Source: Paludibacteraceae bacterium
GTDB taxonomy: Bacteria > Bacteroidota > Bacteroidia > Bacteroidales > Paludibacteraceae
DNA length: 64,000 nucleotides
Direction: 5' to 3'
Assembly: GCA_017456885.1 (NCBI GenBank)
Contig: JAFTIM010000004.1
Span: forward strand, 62,001-126,000
A program made the translations under genes and the position numbers. Of the stretch, positions 1-9,649 are shown in pieces. Position 1 is the stretch's first letter; each line of letters begins with the position of its first letter. The notes below the pieces were generated by a model that was given only the letters and a program-made list of their open reading frames with translations, was not told the DNA's origin and did no database searches.

Positions 1-488
1 TGTCGGAGTTTGCTATCGGATATTTTAAAATCAGAATGACAATCAATATGAATATCGTAGTGAGGTTTATAAGAAAATGCAGTTGATTCGAAAACGGATT
101 TCCATTGATTAAAATCGGAAAAATTTCGAATTTCAACATAAATAACCGATTTTGCTAAATTCGTAATAGTTGTTTGGAGTAATTTGGAGATTTCTTCAGA
201 CGTAATATCCTCCGCTAGCAAAGGTCCTCCGTTGATAATCGCTCGTCGGGAGAAAAAATGCCTGATACTATTTTTATCAATAATAATGAAACCTATCAAA
301 ACTCCTTTCAGCCTGTTTTTGGTATCGTATAACGCAAATCCGAATGGTTTCAGTAGGTCCGGTATTGATAAGAAAAAATCATAAGCCTCTATCGTTTGAA
401 ACCAAGAAGACATTGGAGAACTTTGTAGTAATCTTTCCCATTGAGATAGCAGCTCCTTATCCGTTATGTCAACCTTAACACATGTCAT
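1..488 (-). CDS. FemAB/GNAT-like acyltransferase (partial, C-terminus off window)
   Basis: The minus-strand frame opens with ATG at 488 and stays open to base 1, giving about 162 residues. Its start overlaps the stop of the wecB-like gene by four bases (ATGA). Visible features are an N-terminal stretch with SSWFQTIEAYDFF and an INGGPLL motif near residue 80, a pattern common in FemAB-like/GNAT proteins of Bacteroidetes polysaccharide loci. Known relatives move an acyl or aminoacyl group onto an amino sugar or cell-wall precursor. The substrate here cannot be read. A second member of this broad superfamily lies at 10492-11427. The catalytic C-terminal half is outside the window, so the assignment rests on the N-terminal domain only. 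Confidence 0.65.
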   Translation of the reverse strand, partial: MTCVKVDITDKELLSQWERLLQSSPMSSWFQTIEAYDFFLSIPDLLKPFGFALYDTKNRLKGVLIGFIIIDKNSIRHFFSRRAIINGGPLLAEDITSEEISKLLQTTITNLAKSVIYVEIRNFSDFNQWKSVFESTAFSYKPHYDIHIDCHSDFKISDSKLR

Positions 489-1678
489 TTTGAAGAACAA
501 TAGTTAACAATATGTTTTAGAATCTTTTCAGCTGCATGAGTATCTCCATATAGAGGGGGAAAATGAATAGGTTTGTTGTATAGGGTTTGATAAGCTGTAA
601 TGATACGGTTGTAATCGGCATTAGTCAAAATCCCTGCTCCTGTTTCTACAATTTCCACCCATTCTGTTTCCGGACGAAAAATAACAGAAGGTGTTTCAAA
701 GAAAAATGCTTCTTTCTGCACACCTCCCGAATCGGTCATTACCATTTGAGCATGTTTTTCTAAACGGATAATCTCAAAAAAAGAAACAGGTTCTATTAAC
801 AATAAATTTTTGCATGAATTTAGACGTTGCATAAGTTTGGAAGATAGCTTTTCTGGTAGCAGTTTTCGTGTACGAGGATGCAATGGTAACACTATTTTAG
901 TTTGTTCTCCATTTGCTTTTCCTTCTGCAATATCAAGTAGTGCATTGAATATAGAAGTTAGGTTTTCTGCTGAATCAGTATTTGCTGGACGATGAATGGT
1001 AACAAGAACAAAATGCTTGGGCATTAGTCCTAACTGTTCAATAATATCTGATTTTTCTTCAGCCATACTAACAAAGTACATGGCATTATCATACATCACA
1101 TCTCCAGATTGAACCACATATTGTTTTTTCCCATTTGCAAAATGTACTTTTTCTGAATCTTTGCAAAAACCTGCATGTATCAGATTCTCCATCCCTTTTG
1201 TAGTAGGCGTAAACAATATGCTTGACAATTGGTCACAAACGATACGATTTATTTCTTCGGGCATAGCCATATTCCAAGAACGAAGCCCTGCTTCGATATG
1301 GAATACGGGTACATGAATTTTAGATGCCGCAATAGCTCCTGCTAATGTTGAGTTGGTATCTCCGTAGAGAACAACACCATCAAATGCAGACCCATCTATT
1401 TTTGCTTTTATCAATACATTTTCAATACCTTCTATCATTTTTGCAGTCTGCAAACCATGACTACCACTTCCTACATGCAAATTGATATCTGGATTTGGAA
1501 TACCTAATTCATTGAAAAATACTGCCGACATATTATCGTCGTAGTGTTGTCCCGTGTGAAGAATAATCTCCTCTATAAATTCTCTGTTTTCCTCATTATT
1601 CCAAGTTATTACAGCCCTAGAGAATGCCGCAGCTTTGATAATTTGAGGTCGTGCACCTATTATGGTTAAAAGTTTCAT
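485..1678 (-). CDS. wecB: UDP-N-acetylglucosamine 2-epimerase, non-hydrolysing
   Basis: The 397-residue protein has the full length and motifs of the WecB/MnaA family, which interconverts UDP-GlcNAc and UDP-ManNAc in the cytoplasm for polysaccharide synthesis. Visible motifs are GARPQIIKAA at residues 8-17, HTGQHYD at 41-47, GDTNS at 106-110, HIEAGLRS at 127-134 and EEINRIVCD at 141-149. These include the conserved acidic and His residues of the epimerase active site. It lies between a DUF354 protein (17-base gap) and a FemAB-like gene (4-base overlap), so it is probably cotranscribed. The UDP-ManNAc product, or a derivative, is presumably one building block of the glycan made by this locus. 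Confidence 0.93.
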   Translation of the reverse strand: MKLLTIIGARPQIIKAAAFSRAVITWNNEENREFIEEIILHTGQHYDDNMSAVFFNELGIPNPDINLHVGSGSHGLQTAKMIEGIENVLIKAKIDGSAFDGVVLYGDTNSTLAGAIAASKIHVPVFHIEAGLRSWNMAMPEEINRIVCDQLSSILFTPTTKGMENLIHAGFCKDSEKVHFANGKKQYVVQSGDVMYDNAMYFVSMAEEKSDIIEQLGLMPKHFVLVTIHRPANTDSAENLTSIFNALLDIAEGKANGEQTKIVLPLHPRTRKLLPEKLSSKLMQRLNSCKNLLLIEPVSFFEIIRLEKHAQMVMTDSGGVQKEAFFFETPSVIFRPETEWVEIVETGAGILTNADYNRIITAYQTLYNKPIHFPPLYGDTHAAEKILKHIVNYCSSK

Positions 1679-1695
1679 AAGTATACTTTATTCTT

Positions 1696-2721
1696 TTACA
1701 GAGATTCAAGAATATGTATTATTTCATTATTTATATCACCTACATGTGCGAAATATGCATTTTTTTTCTGAATCCACTCTTTTTTCTTTGGATGTTTTAT
1801 CATCTCATATATAGTAACTAATAGATTATCAAAAGTTCGAATATTTTTTAATAAACCATATTGTTTTTCTAATATAACAAAATTCGTCATATCATTAGGT
1901 CCAACAAAAGAGTTAGTTCGTATAGCAGGTACACCTAGTAGTGCTGCTTCTGTGGCCATAGTTTGGCTATCTCCGATATATAAATCAGCTCCTGATAGAA
2001 CTTGATGAATTTTATTTGAAGGGGTTGGTAATTGATATATTTTTAAATCTTCTGGTAATAGTTTTTCTGATGATATATACACATTCATATAAGGTTCTAT
2101 TACGTGAATTATTTTCTTCTTTTCTTCTAAAGATAATCCATTATTCTTTGTATCATGGTTAGCATACCATCCCACAAAACGCAATATGGCATACGGAGGT
2201 TTTAATCCCAAATTATCACTACTAAAATTTCCTTTTTCCTCCATCAGTGATGGGGAGAGATAACAATTCTCAAAAAAACCCTTAACACGTTTATGTTTTT
2301 TCCCATAATCAAGTCCAAATGTACTAGGAGTTACAACCAATGATGCCAATGGAACAACATAGTGATTAGTAACCTTTACCACTTCAGAATCTGGAAAAAT
2401 TACACTTTTTGCACCAACAATTTTTGCTATTGCACATCCATAAAAAGAAGCTTTTGAAATGATAATATCAGGTCTATATCGTTTAATTAGTCGATAATAA
2501 TTCCATAATAATTTAGGTGTTTCAATTATTTTAGCTACTATATTTTTCCTATGCAACCCGAATATTTCATAATCAATATTTTCTTGATTCAACACGTTTA
2601 GTAGCATATCTTTATTTCGCGCTAATACTTTAATCTCATGTCCTTTTGACAGAAGCTGACGCATAATAAATTTAAATTGATAATAATGCTTTGGATGATT
2701 TAATTCAAAGATATATTTCAT
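1696..2721 (-). CDS. DUF354-family glycosyltransferase-like protein
   Basis: A 341-residue protein starting MKYIFELNHPKHYYQFKF, which resembles the DUF354 family. That family is related in fold to GT-B enzymes and to UDP-GlcNAc 2-epimerases and occurs in capsule and O-antigen loci. The C-terminal half has a glycine- and acid-rich nucleotide-sugar-like segment (LSGADLYIGDSQTMATEAALLG) followed by GPNDMTNF, consistent with a donor-binding half. No member of this family is known to me with a firmly established reaction. The position next to wecB suggests a linked role, either transferring or processing the same aminosugar; this is inference. Confidence 0.7.
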   Translation of the reverse strand: MKYIFELNHPKHYYQFKFIMRQLLSKGHEIKVLARNKDMLLNVLNQENIDYEIFGLHRKNIVAKIIETPKLLWNYYRLIKRYRPDIIISKASFYGCAIAKIVGAKSVIFPDSEVVKVTNHYVVPLASLVVTPSTFGLDYGKKHKRVKGFFENCYLSPSLMEEKGNFSSDNLGLKPPYAILRFVGWYANHDTKNNGLSLEEKKKIIHVIEPYMNVYISSEKLLPEDLKIYQLPTPSNKIHQVLSGADLYIGDSQTMATEAALLGVPAIRTNSFVGPNDMTNFVILEKQYGLLKNIRTFDNLLVTIYEMIKHPKKKEWIQKKNAYFAHVGDINNEIIHILESL

Positions 2722-2728
2722 ATGCTCC

Positions 2729-3205
2729 TCACTTAAATATTTTTATAACTTTTGCAGGGACACCAGCTGCAATACAATATGCCGGAACATTTTTTGTAAC
2801 AACAGCACCAGCCCCAATTACAGCCCCTTTCCCAATGGTAACGCCAGGCATGATGATAGCACCAATACCGATATGTGCACCATCCTCAATCACAATCGGT
2901 TTATAGATTAGTTCACAATCCATTACAGGTTTGCCTATCTCATATCCTATAAGGTTTCGCTGGTGGCATAGTAACATTACACCACGGGTTACCCAGACAT
3001 ATTTCCCAATAGTAATTAGTTCAGGTGCAGATTGATCAATATCTACTGTAGCCGCAATTTTAGAGCCTTTCCCAATATTCATGCCCATCATTCGGTAAAA
3101 TGGCATTCGCAAGGCAGCGGGGAAAATGTGTCGTGCAATAGTAGCACATGTCCGTACCCATATTCCGTGGAACACATTTTTTATAGTTCTGTGATTATTT
3201 GCCAT
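2729..3205 (-). CDS. Hexapeptide-repeat (LbH) O-acyltransferase
   Basis: A 158-residue protein whose second half shows the left-handed beta-helix hexapeptide pattern (IGIGAIIMPGVTIGKGAVIGAGAV), followed by VTKNVPAYCIAAGVPAKVI, the usual C-terminal signature of sugar and serine acetyltransferases. The first 35 residues (NHRTIKNVFHGIWVRTCATIARHIF) form an N-terminal helical part. Such enzymes transfer an acetyl group from acetyl-CoA to a sugar hydroxyl or amine. It is the first gene after a 232-base non-coding gap and is followed 7 bases later by the DUF354 gene. The acceptor is unknown. Confidence 0.8.
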   Translation of the reverse strand: MANNHRTIKNVFHGIWVRTCATIARHIFPAALRMPFYRMMGMNIGKGSKIAATVDIDQSAPELITIGKYVWVTRGVMLLCHQRNLIGYEIGKPVMDCELIYKPIVIEDGAHIGIGAIIMPGVTIGKGAVIGAGAVVTKNVPAYCIAAGVPAKVIKIFK

Positions 3206-3329
3206 GTATTAGTTTAAGTTGATTAATACTATGCATTTACTCCTCATGAAAAATCTTATAGGGAAAGATTTTTGAATAACAATCAGTACGTCATTTAGAA
3301 ATTATACTTTTTTCCTTTTCATTGTACCA

Positions 3330-3337
3330 CAAAAATA
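3330..3337 (-). promoter_or_regulatory. Candidate Bacteroidetes -7 promoter box
   Basis: Read on the minus strand this is TATTTTTG, a match to TAnnTTTG, about 125 bases upstream of the acyltransferase start at 3205. It lies inside the 232-base gap 3206-3437, one of the few real gaps in the left half of the locus. No clear -33 TTTG is seen at the ideal spacing, so this is a weak to moderate call. The rest of the gap is AT-rich with no other obvious structure. Confidence 0.35.
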
Positions 3338-3437
3338 CAAAAAATCTAATGTATGTAATTCAGATGTTTAAATTCTTGGGTATATTAGGTATTGTGGTGA
3401 AATAACATAGAAATTATAAAAAAGAAAGTATAATATG

Positions 3438-4772
3438 TCAAATTATTTTATTCATAAAATAGTGTCGTTTACCATTTGCTAATGGATTAAAATGATCAAT
3501 GTATTCAATGTGTAACGTTGCATCAGATCCTATATATAGGCTTATTACTCGGCGAATTTCTTTTTCTTGTTTAGTAGTAAACTTTCCCTCTATTGGTTGT
3601 ATTGTTAAGGAGATTTCATTTACCCCCGTTTTATTGAAAGAAAATGCCTTTATATCAAAATCTTTCATAATCATGGAGAATCCAGTTGCAGTCATATTGT
3701 GTCCATTTTCCATACGCATTACATCCGATGTCCGTCCTAAAATCCGCTTGATAGTTTGCCCGTTGTAATTATTATTCCCTCCACGGATAGGGGATAATTC
3801 TGCCTCATCACCAAATTGATAGCGTAGTAATGGAAATGAATAATTGAGTAGATTAGTAGTTATTATAGAACCTGTATTTTTTTCAATAGGATTAATTATT
3901 TCAGCAATAGCATTATATCCCACATGATAGCAATGACGTTCAATTTCATATGCTGTGATACCGGCATCTCTTGCACCATAGCAGTCCATTACGTGACATT
4001 GATAAGTTTGTTCTATCAATTCACGATACTCATCTGTCATGTTTTCCGATGTACTAAATACTCCTTCAATTTGTGTGAGATTTATATTATGCATATGCAC
4101 ATATTGAGTAAAAATATAGATTGAGGCAGCATAACCGTATATATATCGTATTTTTTTTTCTATAATGACTTGAACATATTTTTTACACAACTCATCTGTT
4201 AGATTGACAGTATTCATTGGTATCTCGTTACGAATCCAATCATATATACGGCGCACGAAAGGCATCTTTTTCCCAAATAAAGAGGCACTACCCATTGCAG
4301 CAAATGCATCTCCATATCTATAAGACATTGTTTTCCATGCATATATCTTAGCAGCTGTTACATAACCCCATGTGTTTTCGTCGCAATGATAGAACATTGG
4401 TTCTCCTGTCGTACCTCCGGTTTTCCCATCTCGATAATGATACTCATGCAAATTACTAGGAACTATTTCTGCAAAATGAACATTTGCAATTTCTTTTGTC
4501 ATAATAGGGATTTTATGTAAATCTGCAGCAGTTTGAATATCAATAGGTTTTAGCCCTAAATCATCGAACATGTTACGATAATACACGGTGTGTTCATATG
4601 CATGTTTTACTAATGCATTCAATCGTTCATTTTGCCATTTTTCTATCTGTTGTGGTGTCCATTTGTTCATATCGCATATTTGTTGATACCAATAATATGC
4701 ATTTGTCCCAACAAATTTTTCTGCGAAAGGAAATACTCCATGCAACAAAAATTTTTCTTTTAAGTTATTCAT
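3438..4772 (-). CDS. CapK/PaaK-like adenylate-forming enzyme
   Basis: A 444-residue protein of the phenylacetate-CoA ligase (PaaK)/CapK type. The AMP-binding P-loop GKTGGTTGEPM is at residues 116-126, and DCYGARDAG and LLRYQFGDEAEL match downstream A-motifs. The C-terminal RILGRTSDVMRMENG corresponds to the lid-domain hinge. These enzymes activate a carboxylate with ATP. CapK-like members are common in capsule clusters and are thought to activate a group attached to the polysaccharide. The substrate cannot be inferred from sequence. Its end overlaps the next upstream-strand gene (GT4) by four bases, so the pair is translationally coupled. Confidence 0.82.
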   Translation of the reverse strand: MNNLKEKFLLHGVFPFAEKFVGTNAYYWYQQICDMNKWTPQQIEKWQNERLNALVKHAYEHTVYYRNMFDDLGLKPIDIQTAADLHKIPIMTKEIANVHFAEIVPSNLHEYHYRDGKTGGTTGEPMFYHCDENTWGYVTAAKIYAWKTMSYRYGDAFAAMGSASLFGKKMPFVRRIYDWIRNEIPMNTVNLTDELCKKYVQVIIEKKIRYIYGYAASIYIFTQYVHMHNINLTQIEGVFSTSENMTDEYRELIEQTYQCHVMDCYGARDAGITAYEIERHCYHVGYNAIAEIINPIEKNTGSIITTNLLNYSFPLLRYQFGDEAELSPIRGGNNNYNGQTIKRILGRTSDVMRMENGHNMTATGFSMIMKDFDIKAFSFNKTGVNEISLTIQPIEGKFTTKQEKEIRRVISLYIGSDATLHIEYIDHFNPLANGKRHYFMNKII

Positions 4773-5794
4773 ATCCCATATAAATTTCTAATTTGTGGAG
4801 CAATAACATCCCACGAATATTTTTTTACATCTTCAGATGCTGCTATAACAATACGTATCGCTTGTTCGGGGTGTTCAACTGCCCATATCATCTTAACTGC
4901 TAATTCTTCATCGTTATCAGATTCGAATAGTAGTCCTGTTTCATCATCTGTTAATACATAGGGAATGCCTCCTACACAACTGGAAATAACTAACAGACCA
5001 TGTTGCATTGCTTCCATTATGCTTATAGGCATATTATCTATACGGGGTGCAGAAAGCATAATATTTGCCTGTGCCAAATAATGTTGTATTTCGTATTGAG
5101 GAACTTGTCCAACAAAACATACATTATTAAGATGATGTTCGATAACAAAATGTTCTAACAACTTTCTTTGTTCGCCTTCTCCTAAAATAGTCAAAGATGC
5201 ATCAGGAATAACTCGTTGTACTTGTTCGAAAGCACGCAAGATGCAAGGAATATTATACAAATCCTTTAAGTGACGTACACTAATAAATCGTGCTCCCCAC
5301 TTCCTCTTTAATTGTTCGATACTTAAAGAATCTATAGTAACATTTTTTTCTTTGCACTCTAATATATTAGGAATTACTTGGCATGGGATCTCATATTCGC
5401 GAAATATATTCTCTAAAAAGCCATTTAGCACAACGATCTGATTGGCTTTATTTAGCCACTTTTTTACAAAAATTCCTTTTTTTGCTAAAAAATGTAACGC
5501 ATTACCACCATGATATGTAACAATAATTCTTTTATTCCAAAATTTACCGGCAATAATACCGTATACTATAGGAAGAAAGCCCCTATCTGAACAACCATGA
5601 ATATGCAGAATATCGTATTTTCTTGCAACAACTAAAAGTTGCATAAAACGATACAATCGGGTAATTAGGTTACCTATTGTCGAAAATATGCATGTTTCAT
5701 GCCCTTCTTCACGCATATATTTATCCAATAACGATACCTGCCCTGAGATACCTCCTACACAACCTTTATAATTTGCAATATATAGAATTTTCAT
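4769..5794 (-). CDS. GT4 family glycosyltransferase
   Basis: A 341-residue GT-B enzyme. An N-terminal glycine loop (YKGCVGGISGQVSLL) is followed by the C-terminal donor-binding motifs SVRHLKDLYN, LTILGEGEQRKLLE and SIMEAMQHGLLVISS with CVGGIP. The EX7E-like glutamate in MEAM is retained. GT4 enzymes transfer a sugar from a nucleotide donor with retention of configuration. It sits between a GT32 gene (2-base gap) and the CapK-like gene (4-base overlap) and will be one of several sequential transferases building the repeat unit. Donor and acceptor are unknown. Confidence 0.9.
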   Translation of the reverse strand: MKILYIANYKGCVGGISGQVSLLDKYMREEGHETCIFSTIGNLITRLYRFMQLLVVARKYDILHIHGCSDRGFLPIVYGIIAGKFWNKRIIVTYHGGNALHFLAKKGIFVKKWLNKANQIVVLNGFLENIFREYEIPCQVIPNILECKEKNVTIDSLSIEQLKRKWGARFISVRHLKDLYNIPCILRAFEQVQRVIPDASLTILGEGEQRKLLEHFVIEHHLNNVCFVGQVPQYEIQHYLAQANIMLSAPRIDNMPISIMEAMQHGLLVISSCVGGIPYVLTDDETGLLFESDNDEELAVKMIWAVEHPEQAIRIVIAASEDVKKYSWDVIAPQIRNLYGI

Positions 5795-5795
5795 T

Positions 5796-6491
5796 TTACC
5801 CTAAAATCTTTCTTTTTAACTTAATCAGCCTAATTTTTGTCTTTGGACTAACTATAGAAAGTATCTTTTCTTTCCATCCTCCATTCTTGGACCATGAATG
5901 TAACCCACGATGCTCACAATATGTATTTTCATCTCCTACATATTCACCAGTGGTGAGTAGAGGACAGAAGTATTCTACGGGATATATCTTCACCCATTCC
6001 TCTTTATGGACTCCTGCTGATGAGAAATATGCAACATTGGTTGTCATATCATACGAGCCATCAGGCATTACAAATACCCTCTTATCATACATGTGCAACA
6101 TTGTAGTTACCCATTTGCCATGCGGTTCGCTCGCCATCACCCCTAACATCGGCGGCTGATACTTGCTACCTTCTTTCCCTACAAATGCTTTTTGTGAGCA
6201 ATCAAGAAGAGGGTCAAACGACTTGTACACCATAAAATCCACATCCATATACACCCCGCCATATTGCTCTAAAGCCCACAAACGAACATAATCTGAAACA
6301 AACGCATATTTTTTTGCCTCGTATGCTTGCCTAACATATAATGGAGACGACTTAATATCAAAATTATCCTCACTCCATCTTACTAACTTATATTTTGGCA
6401 TATATTTTTGCCATGACGCTATGCACATATTTACCAACTCTGGCGTTTTATCGCCGCCAAACCAGCAGTAATGTATTATTTTAGGTATCAT
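5796..6491 (-). CDS. GT32-type glycosyltransferase
   Basis: The 231-residue protein begins MIPKIIHYCWFGG, a hallmark of the Gly_transf_sug (GT32/Och1-like) domain. The metal-binding DxD is at residues 83-85 in GGVYMDVDFMV. Length is normal for short bacterial members found in capsule loci. It is cytoplasmic and membrane-peripheral by family analogy and transfers a hexose or HexNAc from a nucleotide sugar. A 45-base gap separates it from the upstream GT2 gene. Identity of the linkage cannot be inferred. Confidence 0.88.
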   Translation of the reverse strand: MIPKIIHYCWFGGDKTPELVNMCIASWQKYMPKYKLVRWSEDNFDIKSSPLYVRQAYEAKKYAFVSDYVRLWALEQYGGVYMDVDFMVYKSFDPLLDCSQKAFVGKEGSKYQPPMLGVMASEPHGKWVTTMLHMYDKRVFVMPDGSYDMTTNVAYFSSAGVHKEEWVKIYPVEYFCPLLTTGEYVGDENTYCEHRGLHSWSKNGGWKEKILSIVSPKTKIRLIKLKRKILG

Positions 6492-6536
6492 AATTAAGCT
6501 ATCAATATTCAGAGATCTTAACCCTAAAGCGTACGA

Positions 6537-7490
6537 TTATTTCAATAGTCTGTTTTTCAACCTTTTCGCCAAGCGGAAAAATTGAAACGAAATCCAGATT
6601 TTCGCGCAGATGACTTTTGCAGAATATCCGCCATATATCTTAGCATACTTCTTGGCGCTTTTATAATCATTCACATTATAGGCTTTAGCTAGCAGACGAT
6701 TCGCAGCATAGTTATCCCACATCTCATCCGTATAATGGAATTTCTCCGGGAACAACTCACCTAGATACCGACACACTTCTTTATCTCCGTTCAATCTCTT
6801 AGCATATCTTTCTATACTATCTGGTCGAGTGATACTCACCGTCTCTATGCCGAACGTTGCTGTTGATTCTGGCAAAACGTCAAAGTCAGTATATGCCGAA
6901 AGTATTACCCATGCTGGCCAGTCCTGCAACGAGAATTGACGACGAATAAACTCATCCAAATCCAAGTGCGACTTCAAAAAATCCGCGCGATATATTATCG
7001 TCGCATTGCAAAAATTACTGCCGCCCCACATCGCCTGCTGAAGGTCAATATCACGATTGATTTTCGCCTCACATTCCTTTATTTCTCCAGTTGTGCGATT
7101 ATGCGTGCGATGGTTTGTTATACAGATATTGCTGTCCGGATGACTCTCCATATAATCCAGTTGAAGCTGAAGTTTATTCGGATTGTGCCAATAGTCGTCG
7201 TTGTCGCAATTGCAGATGTACTTTCCTTTGCACGCCTTGATGCATATAGCCCAATTAGCGCCAAGTCCGACATTATGCTCGTGGAATATCAGATTGATAA
7301 TATCCGGATACTGCTCTTTATACTTCAGTAAAACCTCACGGGCATTGTCAGTTGAGCAATCATCGCCAATGACAATCTCTATATCCGCATCCACTTGCTG
7401 AGCAATGATGCTGTCTATTGTCTGCCCCACCGTGTCCGCACGATTGTACGAAGGGATTACTACTGATATAAGGATTTTATCAGAAATCAT
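6537..7490 (-). CDS. GT2 family glycosyltransferase
   Basis: A 317-residue GT-A inverting glycosyltransferase. It opens with [18 protein letters not shown], carries [12 protein letters not shown] as the first nucleotide-binding acidic loop, and has [14 protein letters not shown] as the DxD-like metal site. The C-terminal ~120 residues lack transmembrane stretches and end in a basic helix that may touch the membrane. The start ATG overlaps the stop of the preceding acetyltransferase gene by four bases. Confidence 0.92.
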   Translation of the reverse strand: MISDKILISVVIPSYNRADTVGQTIDSIIAQQVDADIEIVIGDDCSTDNAREVLLKYKEQYPDIINLIFHEHNVGLGANWAICIKACKGKYICNCDNDDYWHNPNKLQLQLDYMESHPDSNICITNHRTHNRTTGEIKECEAKINRDIDLQQAMWGGSNFCNATIIYRADFLKSHLDLDEFIRRQFSLQDWPAWVILSAYTDFDVLPESTATFGIETVSITRPDSIERYAKRLNGDKEVCRYLGELFPEKFHYTDEMWDNYAANRLLAKAYNVNDYKSAKKYAKIYGGYSAKVICAKIWISFQFFRLAKRLKNRLLK

Positions 7491-8122
7491 CTTGTCAAAT
7501 TTAAGAATTCTTCCATTCTACCATTCAATTCATTCCTTTCCAACAACCACCATTTCGATGCCTCTACTTTTTCGATTTGCTCTGGCGTAAGCCTATATCG
7601 TATTATTCTTGCTGGATTACCGACCACAATTGCATAAGGAGGGACATCATGAGTAACAACGCTTCCTGCACCTATCACAGCACCGTTGCCTATCGTCTTA
7701 CAACCAGACAACACCACCGAATTGCTGCCGAACCACACGCCATGTCCCACATGTAACGAAGGTTTCTCTGTGAAATGTCTCTCCTTAGATGCTCCGGCAC
7801 AATAAGTATCGTATGTAATCGGGTGCGTGGTAAACAAGTTCATGGGATGGTTACATGGGAATAACGATACCAGTCCGGCAAACGAGCAATACCTACCTAT
7901 CTTTATATTGTTCCACCACATAGCCGAATTATTCCAACATCCTCCGTACGTTCCGTAACCAATTTCCAAACCATGCAGTTCTTTGTATAATTTACGGATG
8001 ATAGAAGAATAGTAATAACCGCCATCATACTTTGCTATCTTCTTTTCTATCCAACGACACAACTTCACATTATTAACATGGTACCGCATCCACACCAATA
8101 TCTTAACAATAAACTTTTTCAT
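7487..8122 (-). CDS. CatB-like hexapeptide O-acetyltransferase
   Basis: A 211-residue left-handed beta-helix acetyltransferase. The segment [13 protein letters not shown] begins the coil, [14 protein letters not shown] is the extended loop with the catalytic-type histidine, and [30 protein letters not shown] is the usual C-terminal coil plus signature. A terminal helix with [15 protein letters not shown] is typical of the CatB/VatA group, which acetylates hydroxyls of sugars or antibiotics. In this locus a sugar O-acetylation is the likely role. It is coupled to the downstream GT2 by a 4-base overlap. Confidence 0.88.
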   Translation of the reverse strand: MKKFIVKILVWMRYHVNNVKLCRWIEKKIAKYDGGYYYSSIIRKLYKELHGLEIGYGTYGGCWNNSAMWWNNIKIGRYCSFAGLVSLFPCNHPMNLFTTHPITYDTYCAGASKERHFTEKPSLHVGHGVWFGSNSVVLSGCKTIGNGAVIGAGSVVTHDVPPYAIVVGNPARIIRYRLTPEQIEKVEASKWWLLERNELNGRMEEFLNLTR

Positions 8123-8129
8123 TCGAACA

Positions 8130-9608
8130 TTATTTTCTAAAATACCGTTTGATTACAGATATCATCTTACTAGGACAATATAGTAATGCCTCTTTCTGAC
8201 AATATGGAACGAATAATCCGCGCCATTTGATAATCTTGACTATGGAACTTCGGCAATCATACAATTCTCCAGAAGATGGCAAATGCACCTCTCTCGATTT
8301 ATCAGGGATAGGCAATATATTCGTATTTGAGGTGCATAATTTGTCAAATAATTCGTTAAATTGGTTTACTTTAATAACGCTGTCTTGTAATTGCTTTCCC
8401 CGCTGTATTCTATAATCAGCACATTCAACAAGACGATGAACCTCTACACACAAATCATCTATTGTTGTAAAATCCACAGATACATCTTTTAATTGACCAA
8501 GTATCTCATTTGCAGAGGTATAAACATCTCTCTTCAGAGACACCACCGGTTTGGAGAAATGAGCAGCATACAAATTCATTAACCCGCCTCCAAACGGATA
8601 TGAATTAATATAGATATCTATGTGTCGGAATACTTCAGCTATATCATTTCGAATGCCTACTAAATATATCCGTCTTAAGTATTGTACGCTCATTACCGAC
8701 ATCATCTTCTCCTTTATTCCATCCATATTATCCCCAGCATGAACCCATATTAGGCTTGGATTTTCATCCAACAGTCGCTTCATCATAACGAAGAATGTGT
8801 TTTTGTCATCCCCAAATTTATAACTCGATCCGCCAGAAAAAATCACACACTCATTTTTCTTTTCAAAAGGAAATCCTTTGAATGGAATATCATCCACAAT
8901 CGGATAATAGGGACAGAGCAGTAACTTTGATCTATCAATTTTTCTTGCTTGTTCGCTTACGCTAAATCCGTAGGGTCTAAATTCAAGTGAATAATCACAT
9001 GCTGTCGCACCTAACCAAAATGTGTGATCTGTTAGATTTATCTGGTATTTAATTATCTTATCTGATAATGCGTGCATAGCTATTATTACCTCTACTGCAT
9101 TCGGAGTTAGGTGCATGAATACTTTATAAGGGTGTGCCTTAATAATCTCGTTGTAAATAAATTGAGCCCTCTTTAATCCCGCAAGTTTATTTCTATTTGG
9201 GACATGAACTATAGTAGCACAAGGATAATTATTCAAATCTCCGTATAGTCCTACTGCATTTTCGCTATTAGGAGAGGCATCTGTTATATACAACAAATGA
9301 CGCTGTTGTGCCATAATTGCACGAATATACTGTTGTGTTAATCCGTGATTATCGTGCGCAAAACTATCTATCAAAACCACACTGTCAGCATTTGTTTCAC
9401 AATGCTTTTTCTTAATATTCTTTGACAACCGGAATGTCAAATCTTCTAACTCATCATCTCGGAAAGATATATTAAATGAATATGCCATCCAAGATGCTGC
9501 TTTTATATATGATATACATGACGTATAAAAACGAGCAGCAAGTGTAATCTCCGCTAATCGTTTTAGTCGATGATATATCAAAGATAATATTTTTTGAGTC
9601 ATTTCCAT
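8130..9608 (-). CDS. Large GT-B-like protein, copy A (paralogue of 22815-24320)
   Basis: About 492 residues. I choose ATG at 9608, preceded by AAGGAG twelve bases upstream. A GTG at 9653 (507 aa) would overlap the formyltransferase stop by four bases, but the ATG gives an N-terminal length before the first shared block (about 38 residues) that matches the paralogue (about 41). Blocks shared with the 22815-24320 product include DHTFWLGA vs [16 protein letters not shown] vs [17 protein letters not shown] vs LFTGGDYYK, and [16 protein letters not shown] vs HIDIFMGTCPMSGGLM. The late glycine-rich loop and overall layout look like a GT-B nucleotide-sugar-binding half. I do not recognise a named family, so glycosyl transfer is inferred from layout and location. 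Confidence 0.65.
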   Translation of the reverse strand: MEMTQKILSLIYHRLKRLAEITLAARFYTSCISYIKAASWMAYSFNISFRDDELEDLTFRLSKNIKKKHCETNADSVVLIDSFAHDNHGLTQQYIRAIMAQQRHLLYITDASPNSENAVGLYGDLNNYPCATIVHVPNRNKLAGLKRAQFIYNEIIKAHPYKVFMHLTPNAVEVIIAMHALSDKIIKYQINLTDHTFWLGATACDYSLEFRPYGFSVSEQARKIDRSKLLLCPYYPIVDDIPFKGFPFEKKNECVIFSGGSSYKFGDDKNTFFVMMKRLLDENPSLIWVHAGDNMDGIKEKMMSVMSVQYLRRIYLVGIRNDIAEVFRHIDIYINSYPFGGGLMNLYAAHFSKPVVSLKRDVYTSANEILGQLKDVSVDFTTIDDLCVEVHRLVECADYRIQRGKQLQDSVIKVNQFNELFDKLCTSNTNILPIPDKSREVHLPSSGELYDCRSSIVKIIKWRGLFVPYCQKEALLYCPSKMISVIKRYFRK

Positions 9609-9649
9609 AATGCCACTATACTCCTTGCTGAAAAGCAACAGCTTGATAG